64,000 nucleotides of DNA, from assembly GCA_030432755.1 (NCBI GenBank), contig JAUILZ010000005.1, forward strand, positions 1 to 64,000, read 5' to 3'. This document shows, piece after piece, positions 32,667 to 42,178 of this stretch (position 1 is its first letter; the number at the start of each line of letters is the position of its first letter). The position numbers were made by a program, and so were the translations under genes. The DNA is from Gammaproteobacteria bacterium (GTDB lineage Bacteria; Pseudomonadota; Gammaproteobacteria; Arenicellales; Poriferihabitantaceae). The notes under the pieces are model-generated. The model was not told the origin of the DNA. It saw only the letters and a list, made by a program, of their open reading frames with translations, and made no database searches.

Positions 32667-35285
32667 CTAGAAGCAGATCGGTACCAGGCGGCTACCGCTG
32701 CCGATCGCGACACAAAATTCCGGCTGCGGTAGTGGCGGACAGACCGCGCCATTGGCCGGATCGTAATGGAAGGGGCAGTTGTCCCCGCCATTGGACCAGC
32801 CGTCTCCATCGATATCATCGTCCCCGGCATCGCAGACGCCGTCCTCGTCGAGGTCCGGGCCATCCAGTTCCGGGCGGAAATCCGATGCGGGGAATGCGCG
32901 GTCACGGCCCACCGCGCAGTCGTCACAGGTGTCGCTGTCGCTGTCGCCACAGATGCGCGGATTGAGGGGGTCGGGATCGCTGCCGTTGTCGATACCGTCG
33001 TTATCTGCGTCCAGGTCGCAGGCATCCCCCTCTGGATCGCTGTCATGATTTTCCTGGCCGGGGTTGGCGTGCAGCGGGCAGTTGTCCGCGCCGTCGCTCA
33101 CGCCGTCGTTGTCGTCGTCCGTGTCTTCGACCAGGCCCGAAGCAGCGCGGCAGGCTGGTCCACAGGTCTCGTGGAATGCATCCGGACGTCCATCGCCATC
33201 GGCGTCCTGCGAAGCGGCGGCATTGAGGCGGAAGTCGTCGTCGTCATCATCGAAGCCGTCATTGTCGTCATCCGCGTCGCAGGCATCGCCCTCGCCATCG
33301 CCGTCGAAGTTTTCCTGGCCCGGATTTGGTTCGTGCTGGCAGTTGTCGTGAAAATCGATGACGCTATCGCCGTCCGTGTCGGTGGTGTCGATCACGTCGA
33401 GGCGCAGCACCGGCGCATCGTCGAAGCCGGGATAGTCGTCCCAGACCCGCGCCCGGGCGGAAAGCACGTAGCTGCCCTGGTCTTCGGTACCAAAACTGAA
33501 ACTGGTGCTGGCACCGAGATCCTCGATATCACAGTCCGCCAGGCGGGTCACGCCGGTGAGGGTGATGTCGTCCACCTGGAAGCCGAAGTTCGCGCCAGTG
33601 CCGCCATAGTAGCTGAAGCTCTCTATCTCCTCCCTGAGACCGTAGCGGAAGCGAACGTGGATCCTGCGTCCCGCCCATGGTGTGAGGCTGACCTGGCGCG
33701 TGGCGTAGCTGGCGTTGGAACTCGCGCCGGTCTGCTCAAACACCGTCTTCCAGCCGAGACCACCGTCGCCGGAGACCTGCACCCGCACCACCTGGTCCGC
33801 GGTGGCATAGCGCAACCGGCTGCGGAAGGTGAGCAGGCCACCGGCGTCCGGGACAAAGGTGTCCTCGAGAGTAAATCCCTCGACGCCACGCTGGAATACT
33901 GTTTCGACAGGGGTCGCGAGATGGTAGGCGAAGTCGCCGCTGGCGGCGCCCGAACCCTCCACCAGGGAATAACTCGCCGAGGTCTCATCGATCACGCCAG
34001 CAAGGCCACTCTCCGCTCCAAGGAACCAGTCCTCTTCTTGCGCCCGGCAGATCTCTCGCTCGTAGCCGCTGGCGAAACTCACCGGGTCGATGCTGAAGTT
34101 GCCGATCGTCCCGGGGTCCTGGGCGGAGGCGCCGCTCACCACCGGTAGTTCTTCCCCGGTGCCGCGATCCGCGGGATCGAAGACACGCACGGTATAGCTG
34201 AACGACGGCGGTACACCGCTACCCCCAACGCCAGTGATGCTCACCGTGTAGACGTCCTCCTCGTCGTCAGGTTCGAAGCTGCTGCCATTGTTCGCGTTCG
34301 CGCCACTGGGCACCCAGACCAGGGTGTTCTCGCCGTAGCCGTATTGCGGCGATAGCTTCGTCACACCGAGGTTACTGCCATCCCGGGTCATCGAAATGCT
34401 GGCGCTACCGAAATCCGCTCCCGGATACGAAAACGACCAGCGTGGATAGACCAGGGGCCAGGGAACATATCCCGGCGGCGGCCAGGCAACGTAGTCATCG
34501 CGGGTATCGGGCCGCGGCGGATAGCTCGATGGCAGGATATGCAGCACGTTGACCGAGCGGCGGCTGTTGCTGTTGCCCGGCACGTCACCGGTGCCAATGG
34601 TCTGCAACTCCGGTAACAGGATCCAGCGACGATGGCCTGCCGCCTGGTTTCCGCCGCCATTGTCCGCCACCTGGCTGCTGACGGCAGTGGGTCCGAGGTT
34701 ACCGATGGAAAGGTTGCTGCTACCCGCCGCGTCACCCGCGTTCGCGGTGAAACAGTCCCAGTTCGCTGGCGGAGAGTGGTCGATATCGTTCTCGGCGTAC
34801 ATCATCAGCGCCGCTTCCTGGGCATCGCTGGTCCTGTTCGCATCGAGACTGACGTCGGCGGGCACGCCGGCCATGGCGCGGTAGAAGTTGAGCCGCGCGA
34901 GGACGCGGTCGCGAAAGTCCTGGCTGGTGGATCCTGGATTGCAGCCGGCGATGCTGCCGGACCACGCCGGGTCGATATTGGCGCTGCCGTTGTAAACGGT
35001 GTTGAAGAACAGGCGAGAGAGCTGGCGATCCGCGGGGTCCAGAGAAAATCCGCCGGTCGAACCCGAACTGTTGAATACGTTGAAAGTGGTGAACGTCTCC
35101 GCGCGGGGAAGCAAAGGCGACGATCCGCCGGGTTCAGGCAGGCGTACCGCCTCCCCAAGGCGGTTGACCGGCCCGGCTTCGGGCAAAACCACGTATTCCT
35201 GCGCGTGGGCCGTGCCCCATGCGCAGCAGGTCATGCCGAATGTGATCAGGGCCCCCCTTATGAGCCTGCGCAGCGGCCGGTACAT
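32667..35285 (-). CDS. Large secreted protein with CAP-like domain and thrombospondin type 3 repeats
   Basis: An 872-residue protein with a signal peptide (ITFGMTCCAWGTAHAQ). Residues about 115-220 have RVLARLNFYRAMAGVP, LDANRTSDAQEAALMM and NDIDHSPP, resembling a CAP/SCP-like domain. The middle (about 400-620) is beta-sandwich-like, similar to carbohydrate- or immune-inhibitor-type binding modules (RSRLRYATADQVVRVQVS). From about 635 to 850 there are calcium-binding thrombospondin type 3 repeats rich in DxDxDGxxD (for example DTDDDNDGVSDGADNCP). It is probably a surface or released calcium-stabilised adhesin or hydrolase-like protein. Confidence 0.75.
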   Translation of the reverse strand: MYRPLRRLIRGALITFGMTCCAWGTAHAQEYVVLPEAGPVNRLGEAVRLPEPGGSSPLLPRAETFTTFNVFNSSGSTGGFSLDPADRQLSRLFFNTVYNGSANIDPAWSGSIAGCNPGSTSQDFRDRVLARLNFYRAMAGVPADVSLDANRTSDAQEAALMMYAENDIDHSPPANWDCFTANAGDAAGSSNLSIGNLGPTAVSSQVADNGGGNQAAGHRRWILLPELQTIGTGDVPGNSNSRRSVNVLHILPSSYPPRPDTRDDYVAWPPPGYVPWPLVYPRWSFSYPGADFGSASISMTRDGSNLGVTKLSPQYGYGENTLVWVPSGANANNGSSFEPDDEEDVYTVSITGVGGSGVPPSFSYTVRVFDPADRGTGEELPVVSGASAQDPGTIGNFSIDPVSFASGYEREICRAQEEDWFLGAESGLAGVIDETSASYSLVEGSGAASGDFAYHLATPVETVFQRGVEGFTLEDTFVPDAGGLLTFRSRLRYATADQVVRVQVSGDGGLGWKTVFEQTGASSNASYATRQVSLTPWAGRRIHVRFRYGLREEIESFSYYGGTGANFGFQVDDITLTGVTRLADCDIEDLGASTSFSFGTEDQGSYVLSARARVWDDYPGFDDAPVLRLDVIDTTDTDGDSVIDFHDNCQHEPNPGQENFDGDGEGDACDADDDNDGFDDDDDDFRLNAAASQDADGDGRPDAFHETCGPACRAASGLVEDTDDDNDGVSDGADNCPLHANPGQENHDSDPEGDACDLDADNDGIDNGSDPDPLNPRICGDSDSDTCDDCAVGRDRAFPASDFRPELDGPDLDEDGVCDAGDDDIDGDGWSNGGDNCPFHYDPANGAVCPPLPQPEFCVAIGSGSRLVPICF

Positions 35286-35350
35286 CGCCGTCCCCCATTC
35301 TGTTCCCTTGTTCCGGCATTCTACCGCCCTCGCCGGGAAATTTCCCGCAT

Positions 35351-35848
35351 TCAGTTTTCCGCCAGGGGAAAGGCGGCGAGAAACAGCGTCTGGTCCGGGG
35401 ATTCAAACTCAGCCCACATGGTCCCGATGGTTTGTCCGGTGAGCGGATGCACGAGGTCCGGGTAAAGGTCGGCGAGCGGTTTCAGAACGTAGGCGTAACG
35501 CTCGATTTCGTCCCGTGGGACATTGACTCCGCGGTCACGCCAGTTCTCCATGCCGTAGAGGATGACGTCGATATCGAGGATCCTGCTGTCAAAGGATTTT
35601 GGACCGCGCACCCTGCCGGCACCGGCCTCGATCTCGTGCAGGTAGTCGATGATCTCCGGCAACGGCCGATCGGTCTCGAAGCCCGCCACGAGGTTGTAGA
35701 ACGGTGGCCCGTCGAATCCCACCGACGAAGTCTCGTACACCGGCGACAGTTCGAGCGTGCCGTAGCATGCGCGTATGCGGTCGATGGCGAAGCCGATGTT
35801 CTTCTCGCGATCGATATTGCTGCCCAGGCTCAGCACCACGTGGGTCAT
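35351..35848 (-). CDS. folK: 2-amino-4-hydroxy-6-hydroxymethyldihydropteridine diphosphokinase
   Basis: A 165-residue folate-pathway enzyme transferring pyrophosphate from ATP to the hydroxymethylpterin. Landmarks are VVLSLGSNIDREKN, SPVYETSSVGFDGPPFYN and the catalytic RILDIDVILYG with the two Asp metal ligands. The start overlaps the folB stop by four bases, so the two folate genes are coupled. Confidence 0.93.
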   Translation of the reverse strand: MTHVVLSLGSNIDREKNIGFAIDRIRACYGTLELSPVYETSSVGFDGPPFYNLVAGFETDRPLPEIIDYLHEIEAGAGRVRGPKSFDSRILDIDVILYGMENWRDRGVNVPRDEIERYAYVLKPLADLYPDLVHPLTGQTIGTMWAEFESPDQTLFLAAFPLAEN

Positions 35849-36201
35849 GGGCGACTACCCCGCTCAATCAGCACGCCGACATCGCCGGCGCCGCGCACCG
35901 CGCCGTGCTTGTTGATCCGCACCCGGCACCAGCGAATGGGAAACTCGTCCAGCAAGATGGCGGCCACCTCCTCGGCAAGCTTCTCCACCAGCTGGAAGCC
36001 GGAATCGGCAACGAAACTGCTCACCCGCTTGGACACGTCCTTGTAGCTCAGGGTGTCGGCCAGGTCATCGCTGGACGCCGCCTTGCGGATGTCAAAGCCC
36101 ATGTCGAGATCGATGACGATGGTCTGGCGAATCTTGCGTTCCCATTCCCAGACGCCGATGATGCAGTCGACCTTGAGGTCATGTAGGAAGATGATATCCA
36201 T
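35845..36201 (-). CDS. folB: Dihydroneopterin aldolase
   Basis: A 118-residue enzyme making the hydroxymethylpterin used by FolK. MDIIFLHDLKVDCIIGVWEWE is the characteristic start; LSYKDVSKRVSSFV and LVEKLAEEVAAILL carry the Tyr and catalytic Glu-Lys region. ATG 36201 fits the family start; the longer frame from 36255 adds unrelated residues. It diverges from plsY, as in many gammaproteobacteria. Confidence 0.93.
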   Translation of the reverse strand: MDIIFLHDLKVDCIIGVWEWERKIRQTIVIDLDMGFDIRKAASSDDLADTLSYKDVSKRVSSFVADSGFQLVEKLAEEVAAILLDEFPIRWCRVRINKHGAVRGAGDVGVLIERGSRP

Positions 36202-36329
36202 GCTAAGCTGGTCGCCGGTTCGAATCCGCCGGATTGTAGCCATCCTCCTCACCAATTGCGAAACGCTCCCGGCGCGCGCCCGTCGTAACGCGCAGGGATA
36301 GCAGGATTGATATTCATCGCCTGAACCCG

Positions 36330-36935
36330 ATGCCGCCGGCTGACTTTATTCTTCCCTTCCTCGGTTACCTCGTGGGCTCGGTGTCCAGTGCCGTCCTGGT
36401 GAGCCGGATTCTCGGCCTGCCGGACCCCCGCAGCAGTGGCTCCAACAACCCGGGGGCCACCAACGTGCTGCGCCTTGGCGGGAAGAAGGCTGCCGCGATC
36501 ACGTTGCTCGGGGACCTGCTGAAAGGGCTGTTGCCGGTACTACTGGCACGAGCGCTTGATGCGCCGCCGTCGATCATCGCGGCCACCGGATTCGGCGCCT
36601 TCCTCGGTCACCTTTACCCGGTGTTTTTCGGCTTTCGCGGCGGCAAGGGCGTCGCCACCGCCGCGGGCGTACTCGTTGGAATCTCCTGGTCGTCAAGCCT
36701 TGTGCTGGTCGGCATCTGGCTTGCCATTGCTCTATTGTTCCGTTACTCCTCGCTGGCGGCGCTTACCGCCACCGCGGTGTCGCCGCTGGTGCTGTATGTC
36801 ATGGGAAAGGACACATGGTATGTCGTCCTTGCCATTGTCATGGCATTGCTCATGTTCTGGCGGCATCGCGCCAATATCGGCCGACTGCTGCGTGGCGAGG
36901 AAAGCCGCATCCGCCTCGGTTCGCGCGACAACTGA
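36330..36935 (+). CDS. plsY: Acyl-phosphate:glycerol-3-phosphate acyltransferase
   Basis: A 201-residue inner-membrane enzyme that starts phospholipid synthesis. Signature loops are GSNNPGATNVLR (phosphate-binding), LGHLYPVFFGFRGGKGVATAAG, and MFWRHRANIGRLLRGEESR at the end. About five helices, as expected. It lies divergent to folB with 128 bases between the starts. Confidence 0.95.
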   Translation: MPPADFILPFLGYLVGSVSSAVLVSRILGLPDPRSSGSNNPGATNVLRLGGKKAAAITLLGDLLKGLLPVLLARALDAPPSIIAATGFGAFLGHLYPVFFGFRGGKGVATAAGVLVGISWSSSLVLVGIWLAIALLFRYSSLAALTATAVSPLVLYVMGKDTWYVVLAIVMALLMFWRHRANIGRLLRGEESRIRLGSRDN

Positions 36936-36941
36936 TGCAAA

Positions 36942-36972
36942 CAAAAAAAGCCCCGGCGCATTGCACCGGGGC
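36942..36972 (-). terminator. Rho-independent terminator of the GFA gene
   Basis: Read on the minus strand, GCCCCGGTGC pairs with GCGCCGGGGC around a short AAT loop and is followed directly by seven Ts. It lies 57 bases after the GFA-family stop. The plus-strand gene plsY ends just before it and may also be shielded by the stem. Confidence 0.8.
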
Positions 36973-37028
36973 CCCTGTCTCGTTGTCGCCAGCGTGGTTG
37001 GCCGGTCGACAGTTTCGTTAACCTGGCA

Positions 37029-37466
37029 TCAGTAGCCCTGTGGCCAGACGAAGTCCGGGCGAAGTCCCTCATGCACCGGCCGACCATCGTCGGGACGCGG
37101 GACACCGGTGGCCGGATCGTAGAACGCATGATAGGTCGCCGGCATCGCCGCCGAGTCATGGCCCATCAGGTTCGGCACGATCACGCGGATGCGATGCTGC
37201 TTGTCATCCAGCATGATGGGGTTCCCGCAGGTGGCGCAGGTGCAAAGCTCCAGCGGCCCGTCGGGATTCTGGTCATTGAAAGGCTGACGCTTGAGTCCTC
37301 CCTCGTTGTCCACGTCGAGGTCGCCGTGATTGAAAAACGCCACGTGGGTGGTGTCCTGCCCGGTAACGCGTTTGCACACCGAGCAATGACAGGTATGGAC
37401 GTCGATGGGATCGACATCCGAAGTGGTATGGATATGTTCGCAGCCGCCTGCGTATTTGCTTGTCAT
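37029..37466 (-). CDS. GFA-family zinc-binding protein
   Basis: A 145-residue protein of the glutathione-dependent formaldehyde-activating enzyme fold. The CHCSVCKRVTG and CTCATCGNPI pairs are the zinc-binding cysteine clusters. Most family members have no proven activity, so I give no enzyme name. Acidic C-terminal half (DGRPVHEGLRPDF). Ends at a clear terminator. Confidence 0.85.
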   Translation of the reverse strand: MTSKYAGGCEHIHTTSDVDPIDVHTCHCSVCKRVTGQDTTHVAFFNHGDLDVDNEGGLKRQPFNDQNPDGPLELCTCATCGNPIMLDDKQHRIRVIVPNLMGHDSAAMPATYHAFYDPATGVPRPDDGRPVHEGLRPDFVWPQGY

Positions 37467-37897
37467 CGTGATCTTCCTCTCTGTGGTGTTGTGGTTGATT
37501 GCCTTCCTGGTGAATCTGTCTCGCTCCTCCGTGACCGTTTAGCTCTTGCCATTCCGAAACCCTTTGTACCTGATTTACTGTTGGGGTGCCCGTCTGCACA
37601 ACCATTGAGGGAGGCGACCCACCAGTTCCAGGCGAATAGGCCTGGCACGGATACCCGATTTAACATTCATGCGACGTCTTTCCCAAGCGGAAAAATCAAC
37701 CGGGTACCGCGGGTCGCGAATACGGGAAAGATTTCCCTGATTTGTCCCAGATTCGGGACAGTATACGCGCCGGATCATCCGTTCAGGCAAGACCACCGCA
37801 TCCTGACGTTAGCTGTCAGCCCGAAATTTGGTCAAGGGAATTTCTCCCTGCCGTGCAGGATGGCGCGACGCTGCAGCGGCGACCTCGCCCGCCGGAT
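37467..37897. other. Gene-free stretch between the GFA gene and dnaG
   Basis: No supported coding region in 431 bases. A short palindrome TGTCCC...GGGACA lies at 37743-37760. The part near 37540-37700 is less GC-rich and may hold the promoter of the GFA gene, though no convincing hexamer pair stands out. rpoD, which often follows dnaG, is not here. Confidence 0.5.
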
Positions 37898-39673
37898 TCA
37901 GCGCGCCTCGAGCCGATTCCTTTTTCGATCCAGCAGTGAGCGCAACTCATCCTTCTCATCCGCCGCCAGCGGCTGCGCGCGGGATTTCTCCAGCAACATG
38001 GCGCGACGTTCCTCGTTCTGCAGATCTTCCAACCGCGCCAGGGTGTCGTCCAGGACACGGGCGACGGAGCCGTCCTGCACCTGGTGGTCGTGTGACGCCA
38101 GGCGTTCGATGTACTCGTACACGTCGCTGTCCCGGAATCCTTCCACCAGGCGCGCGGTGGTGATGTCCGGGTTGGCGACGGCACGCTTATACACCCGGCG
38201 CAGGTGATCACCGCCCTGCAAGCGCATCTCCTCGATGAGCTCCGGTCGCGCCAGGCCCGATGCCGCTTTCGGGTGCTGCAATAGAAGGCTGATGGCGGTG
38301 GCCATCAGTGAGAGCTGACCAGTCGAAGCCGCACCGCGATTGGCGCGCCTGCCCGGGCGCGGACCGGCATCCGCCGGACCAATCGACTCTCCACGTACCC
38401 CGGTGAGGCTCGACAAGCGGTCGCGCATGAGCTGCCTGAGCGCGCTTTCCGGCATCGACTCGATCAGCGGGCGCGCCAGGCTGACCAGTCGCGCCTTGCC
38501 ATCCATGCGCGACATGTCCACCTGGGCCGATAGCGTGTCGAACAGGAAGCGGTCCAGCGGCAGGGCCTCCGCGACCCGCTGCTGGAAGGCATCCGGGCCC
38601 TCGCCACGCACGATGGTGTCCGGGTCCTCGCCCTGGGGCAGGAACAGGAAGCCGAGCTGGCGGCCATCCTGCATCTCCGCCATCGCCACCTGCATCGCCT
38701 TCCACGCGGCGTCGCGACCGGCGCGGTCGCCGTCGAAACAGAACACGATCTCGGGCGCCAGGCGAAAGAGTCGTTGCAGGTGAGTGCGCGTGGTGGCGGT
38801 GCCGAGGGTAGCCACCGCGTTGTCGACGCCGAACTGCGCGAGGCTGATCACGTCCATGTATCCCTCCACCACCAGGCTGCGTCCCGCCTGGCCGATGGCG
38901 CGGCGCGCGCGGTGCAGGCCGTAGAGCTCGGCGCCCTTGTGAAACAGAGGGGTCTCCGGCGAGTTGAGGTACTTGGGTTCGCCATCGCCGAGGATGCGTC
39001 CGCCGAACGCGACCACGCGGCCGCGGTGATCCTCGATGGGAAAGATGATGCGCCCGCGGAAGCGGTCGTAGAGCCGTGGCGCGGCGCCGCCGTCACCCTC
39101 CTTGCGCGATAACAGCCCGGCCTTCAGAAGTTGCGTGCGCCGGGTGTCGTTGCCGCCCAGGGCGGAGGTCAGGCCGTCCCAGCCGTCCGGGGCGAAGCCG
39201 ACGCCGAAGGCTGCGCAGGTCTGGCCGTCGAGGCCGCGGCCCTTGAGGTAGTCGATGGCCTTTCCCGCATCGGGATGGCGGCGAAGCTGCTGCTGGAACC
39301 AGTGGCTCGCCTCCTCGACGATGCCGAGCAACTGCCCAGGGCTTTCACCGGGCGGCGGCGCGGGCCCGCTTTCTTCCCGCGGCACCGGCATACCGACCCC
39401 CTCCGCCAGCTCCTCCACCGCCTCGACAAAGGAGAGGTTGGCGTAGTCCATGAGGAATCCCACCGCGGTGCCGTGGGCGCCACAGCCGAAGCAGTGGTAG
39501 AACTGCTTCGACGGGCTCACGGTGAACGACGGCGTCTTTTCCTCGTGGAACGGGCAGCAGGCCTGGTACTCCTTGCCCTTGCGGGTGAGCGGCACCCGCC
39601 GGTCGATGATGTCGACGATATCCACCCGCGCCATGAGCGAATCGATGAAGTCGGAGGGAATGCGGCCAGCCAT
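37898..39673 (-). CDS. dnaG: DNA primase
   Basis: A 591-residue primase. The N-terminal zinc finger is CCPFHEEKTPSF...FYHCFGCGAHG. The TOPRIM catalytic core has RSLVVEGYMDVISLAQ and VFCFDGDRAGRDAAWK, followed by the FLPQGEDPDTIV segment. The C-terminal helicase-binding part is recognisable by position but divergent. It makes RNA primers at the replication fork. Neither rpsU nor rpoD flanks it, unlike the usual rpsU-dnaG-rpoD order. Confidence 0.95.
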   Translation of the reverse strand: MAGRIPSDFIDSLMARVDIVDIIDRRVPLTRKGKEYQACCPFHEEKTPSFTVSPSKQFYHCFGCGAHGTAVGFLMDYANLSFVEAVEELAEGVGMPVPREESGPAPPPGESPGQLLGIVEEASHWFQQQLRRHPDAGKAIDYLKGRGLDGQTCAAFGVGFAPDGWDGLTSALGGNDTRRTQLLKAGLLSRKEGDGGAAPRLYDRFRGRIIFPIEDHRGRVVAFGGRILGDGEPKYLNSPETPLFHKGAELYGLHRARRAIGQAGRSLVVEGYMDVISLAQFGVDNAVATLGTATTRTHLQRLFRLAPEIVFCFDGDRAGRDAAWKAMQVAMAEMQDGRQLGFLFLPQGEDPDTIVRGEGPDAFQQRVAEALPLDRFLFDTLSAQVDMSRMDGKARLVSLARPLIESMPESALRQLMRDRLSSLTGVRGESIGPADAGPRPGRRANRGAASTGQLSLMATAISLLLQHPKAASGLARPELIEEMRLQGGDHLRRVYKRAVANPDITTARLVEGFRDSDVYEYIERLASHDHQVQDGSVARVLDDTLARLEDLQNEERRAMLLEKSRAQPLAADEKDELRSLLDRKRNRLEAR

Positions 39674-39776
39674 GGCGGCATTCTACTCCAGCGACCCGGG
39701 GTCCCGGATTGGGATCAACCCGGAACCGCCGGAGTGTCGCCGGGACAGCAAGCCTGTGGAATGGATTCCCCTGGTT

Positions 39777-39782
39777 TATAAT
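39777..39782 (+). promoter_or_regulatory. Putative -10 box of the PNPOx-UbiA operon
   Basis: A perfect TATAAT lies 20 bases before the first possible start codon of the operon and is unusual in this GC-rich context. TGTGGA at 39755-39760 could be a weak -35 at 16-base spacing. The leader would be short, 13-28 bases. Confidence 0.4.
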
Positions 39783-39801
39783 TACGCGGGGAGGTAGACG
39801 A

Positions 39802-41352
39802 TTGTCGGAGGTACGGTTGCGTCAGCAATCTGAATCGATCGCGAGCCTGGATAGGGATATACGCGACATCATCGGTGACGGCGGACGCATGTTCCTGTCC
39901 ACCGCGTGCTCGAACGTGGCATCCGGCTCGACGGTGTTCTACGGTCGGGACGGCGACGCGCTCGTATTCTTCACCTTCAATCCCACGCGCAAGGCGGAGC
40001 AGATTCGCGCCAACCCGCGCACCCAGGCAGTCATCTGGCCAGCGGGTCAGGAAGGCATCCGGGGACTGCAGGTCGATGGCTACTGTCGTCCCATTCTCGA
40101 TCCGGCGGGCATCCAGCGCGCCCGCGACGCGGTCCTTGGGGTGACGGATGCGTTCCGGGAGTACATGGACGACGAGTTTCTCTCCAGGAACGGTGTCACC
40201 GGGTACTATCGCCTGAATCCGACAACCACGAAGCTGGTGGACTTTCATGCGGATCCAAGGTTTCGCTATCGCCACTACCCGGAGAACGAATCGTCCACGT
40301 TGTCGGCCATGGCAGGGGATGGCTGGCGCCGTCTGTTGTTGTGGATTCGCGCCCTGCGCGCGCCGTTCTTCACCGCGACCCTGGTGCCGGTGCTGCTGGG
40401 CGCGGCAATCGCCGCGAACGACCTGCCCGCGGAAGTCGCGTTTCCCTGGATGTCGTTCTGGTGGGTCCTGGTCGGCGCCCTGGCGGCACATGCCGGAACC
40501 AACCTCGCCAACGATTTCGGCGACCACCTGACCGGTAACGACCGATCCAATCACACGCCGAGTCCGTTCAATGGCGGCAGCCGGGTCATCCAGGCCGGGC
40601 TCCTTCCACCGTGGAAGATCCTGGGCGCCGCCGGGCTTTCATTCCTGCTCAGCATCTACTGCGGACTGACCATCAACAAGGCTGTCGCCGGCGCCTACCT
40701 TGCGCCATCCGCGTTGCTGGCGATCGGCGTGATCGGCATTTTTCTTGGCATTGCCTATTCCCTGGGGCCGCGCAAGTTGAGCTACCGTGGCCTCGGCGAA
40801 CCGGCGATTGCCATCGGGTTCGGGCCGGTGATGGTCCTTGGCAGCCACTATGTCCTGACCGCGGGACAGCCGGACTGGCACTGGCTGGCGCCGTTGCTGT
40901 CATCCGTTCCTGTGGGCCTCCTGGTGATGCTGATCGTCTGGATCAACCAGTTCCAGGATGTTCCCGCCGACGCGGCCACCGGCAAGCTGAACCATGTGGT
41001 CAGGCTGGCCCGTGGCGATAGTGGATTCGACTACCGTCCCCCATTTCGCGTCTATCGGAAACTGATGGCGCTGACGTTCGTCCTGCTGGCCGTGCTGGTG
41101 GCACTGTCATGGTGGCCCGGCAGCGCCTGCCTGTCCACCCGCTGGATGTGGCTGGCGCTGCTGCCCGCGGCAGCATTGCCCTGGATCTTCTCCCGTGGCG
41201 GAAGATGGCTCGATGGCGCGGAGGACGGTGATGTCGACTGGCAACGCCACCCGTACCAGCTGCTGCCGGTGAATGCCTCCACCATCGCCATTCACCTGGC
41301 AACCGGCTTGCTCATGGCTCTCGCCTGGACGCTGCAGGCAACGAGCGGGTAA
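39802..41352 (+). CDS. Fusion of a PNPOx-like flavin-binding domain with a UbiA-type prenyltransferase
   Basis: About 516 residues. There is no ATG; TTG 39802 (preceded by GGAGGT, 6-base gap) or TTG 39817 (own GGAGGT) are the likely starts. Residues 1-160 match the FMN-binding split barrel of pyridoxamine-phosphate-oxidase relatives (GRMFLSTACSNVASGSTVFYG, FFTFNPTRKAEQIRANP). From about 180 the protein is a 7-9-helix UbiA enzyme: AHAGTNLANDFGDHLTGND is the first Asp-rich motif, FNGGSRVIQAG follows as in MenA, and NQFQDVPADAATGK is the second. It should attach an isoprenoid chain to an aromatic or lipid acceptor. Next two genes follow at 5 bases and by overlap. Confidence 0.83.
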   Translation: MSEVRLRQQSESIASLDRDIRDIIGDGGRMFLSTACSNVASGSTVFYGRDGDALVFFTFNPTRKAEQIRANPRTQAVIWPAGQEGIRGLQVDGYCRPILDPAGIQRARDAVLGVTDAFREYMDDEFLSRNGVTGYYRLNPTTTKLVDFHADPRFRYRHYPENESSTLSAMAGDGWRRLLLWIRALRAPFFTATLVPVLLGAAIAANDLPAEVAFPWMSFWWVLVGALAAHAGTNLANDFGDHLTGNDRSNHTPSPFNGGSRVIQAGLLPPWKILGAAGLSFLLSIYCGLTINKAVAGAYLAPSALLAIGVIGIFLGIAYSLGPRKLSYRGLGEPAIAIGFGPVMVLGSHYVLTAGQPDWHWLAPLLSSVPVGLLVMLIVWINQFQDVPADAATGKLNHVVRLARGDSGFDYRPPFRVYRKLMALTFVLLAVLVALSWWPGSACLSTRWMWLALLPAAALPWIFSRGGRWLDGAEDGDVDWQRHPYQLLPVNASTIAIHLATGLLMALAWTLQATSG

Positions 41353-41356
41353 CGCC

Positions 41357-42178
41357 ATGACTGACCATGGCTGCCAGTACAGCGAGGATATCGCACGGGT
41401 GCGTGCCCGGTTGTTGCAACTGGAATCCACCCTGGCGGCTGAAGGTCATGGCCAGGCCTGGTTCGTAGCGCTGTACTTGGCCACAACCACGCGCTGCAAG
41501 TGGTTGGTAGACGGCATCTCTCAGGGCAAATACGATTGCCAGGACCCGCTACGTGACCTGGATACCAAGCTGATCCGCGATATCGTGGTACGACTGGAAC
41601 CCCGCTACATGGAGCGCCTGATATCCTTCAACGAGGGTAGACTGCATCAGAGCGATCCATGGTATTCGGTATTCCGGTGTCCGACGAAACTAGGTCCATT
41701 TGCCGCGATGCTGTTGGGCGCCCATACGCATATTGTGTTCGAGTTACCAATGGTGCTTTCCGGCCGATTGGATTCGGGCCAGCGTTTGTATGGCCCTGAC
41801 AACCAGAAGCAGGTCTTTACCTTTTGGGCATTGAACCACTGGTTTGCCAAGGATATCGGCCGGGCTGCCACGCGAGTCTGCCAGGTCAGCAAAACCATGC
41901 ATTGCCCGACGCCCGCCCTGGTAGGTAGGTTACGCTGCCCTCGCCTGCGTCGATGGGTGAAACCCGTCTGGAAGAGAATACTGACCCGATATCGAAATCA
42001 GGCAGCGAAGGATGCTCTGTTGTTGCAGACCGGGGATCTCGACGAGGATAACCTGGCCTCGCGAGTCCGCGAAAACAATCTTCGCCTGATTCATCTGCTC
42101 ACGCTGTTTACACCGGAAATGGGAGGCACCGGGCGTTCCACCTACACGGCAGTCGGGACGGCGCCAGGTGACGAATAG
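41357..42178 (+). CDS. DUF5995-like protein, unknown function
   Basis: A 273-residue soluble protein. ATG 41357 lies 4 bases after the prenyltransferase stop; the longer frame overlaps that gene. The conserved-looking block is LGPFAAMLLGAHTHIVFELPMVLSG, which resembles the LLGMNAHIxxDLP motif of DUF5995 proteins, and the earlier QAWFVALYLATTTRC and PRYMERLISFNEGRL also fit that layout. Activity is unknown. The C-terminal 80 residues are basic and helical. Codon use is a little less GC-rich than neighbours. Family call is tentative. Confidence 0.62.
   Translation: MTDHGCQYSEDIARVRARLLQLESTLAAEGHGQAWFVALYLATTTRCKWLVDGISQGKYDCQDPLRDLDTKLIRDIVVRLEPRYMERLISFNEGRLHQSDPWYSVFRCPTKLGPFAAMLLGAHTHIVFELPMVLSGRLDSGQRLYGPDNQKQVFTFWALNHWFAKDIGRAATRVCQVSKTMHCPTPALVGRLRCPRLRRWVKPVWKRILTRYRNQAAKDALLLQTGDLDEDNLASRVRENNLRLIHLLTLFTPEMGGTGRSTYTAVGTAPGDE

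Noticed and set aside
32790..33350. DNA-level repeats in 32.8-33.4 kb considered as a CRISPR array
   Set aside because: The repeats are codons of the thrombospondin type 3 repeats and have no constant repeat-spacer lengths.
32766..34148. A 460-residue plus-strand open frame within the large secreted protein gene
   Set aside because: Its Val/Ile-rich repeats are the complement of the DxDxDG repeat codons on the other strand. The minus-strand reading has a signal peptide and recognised repeats.
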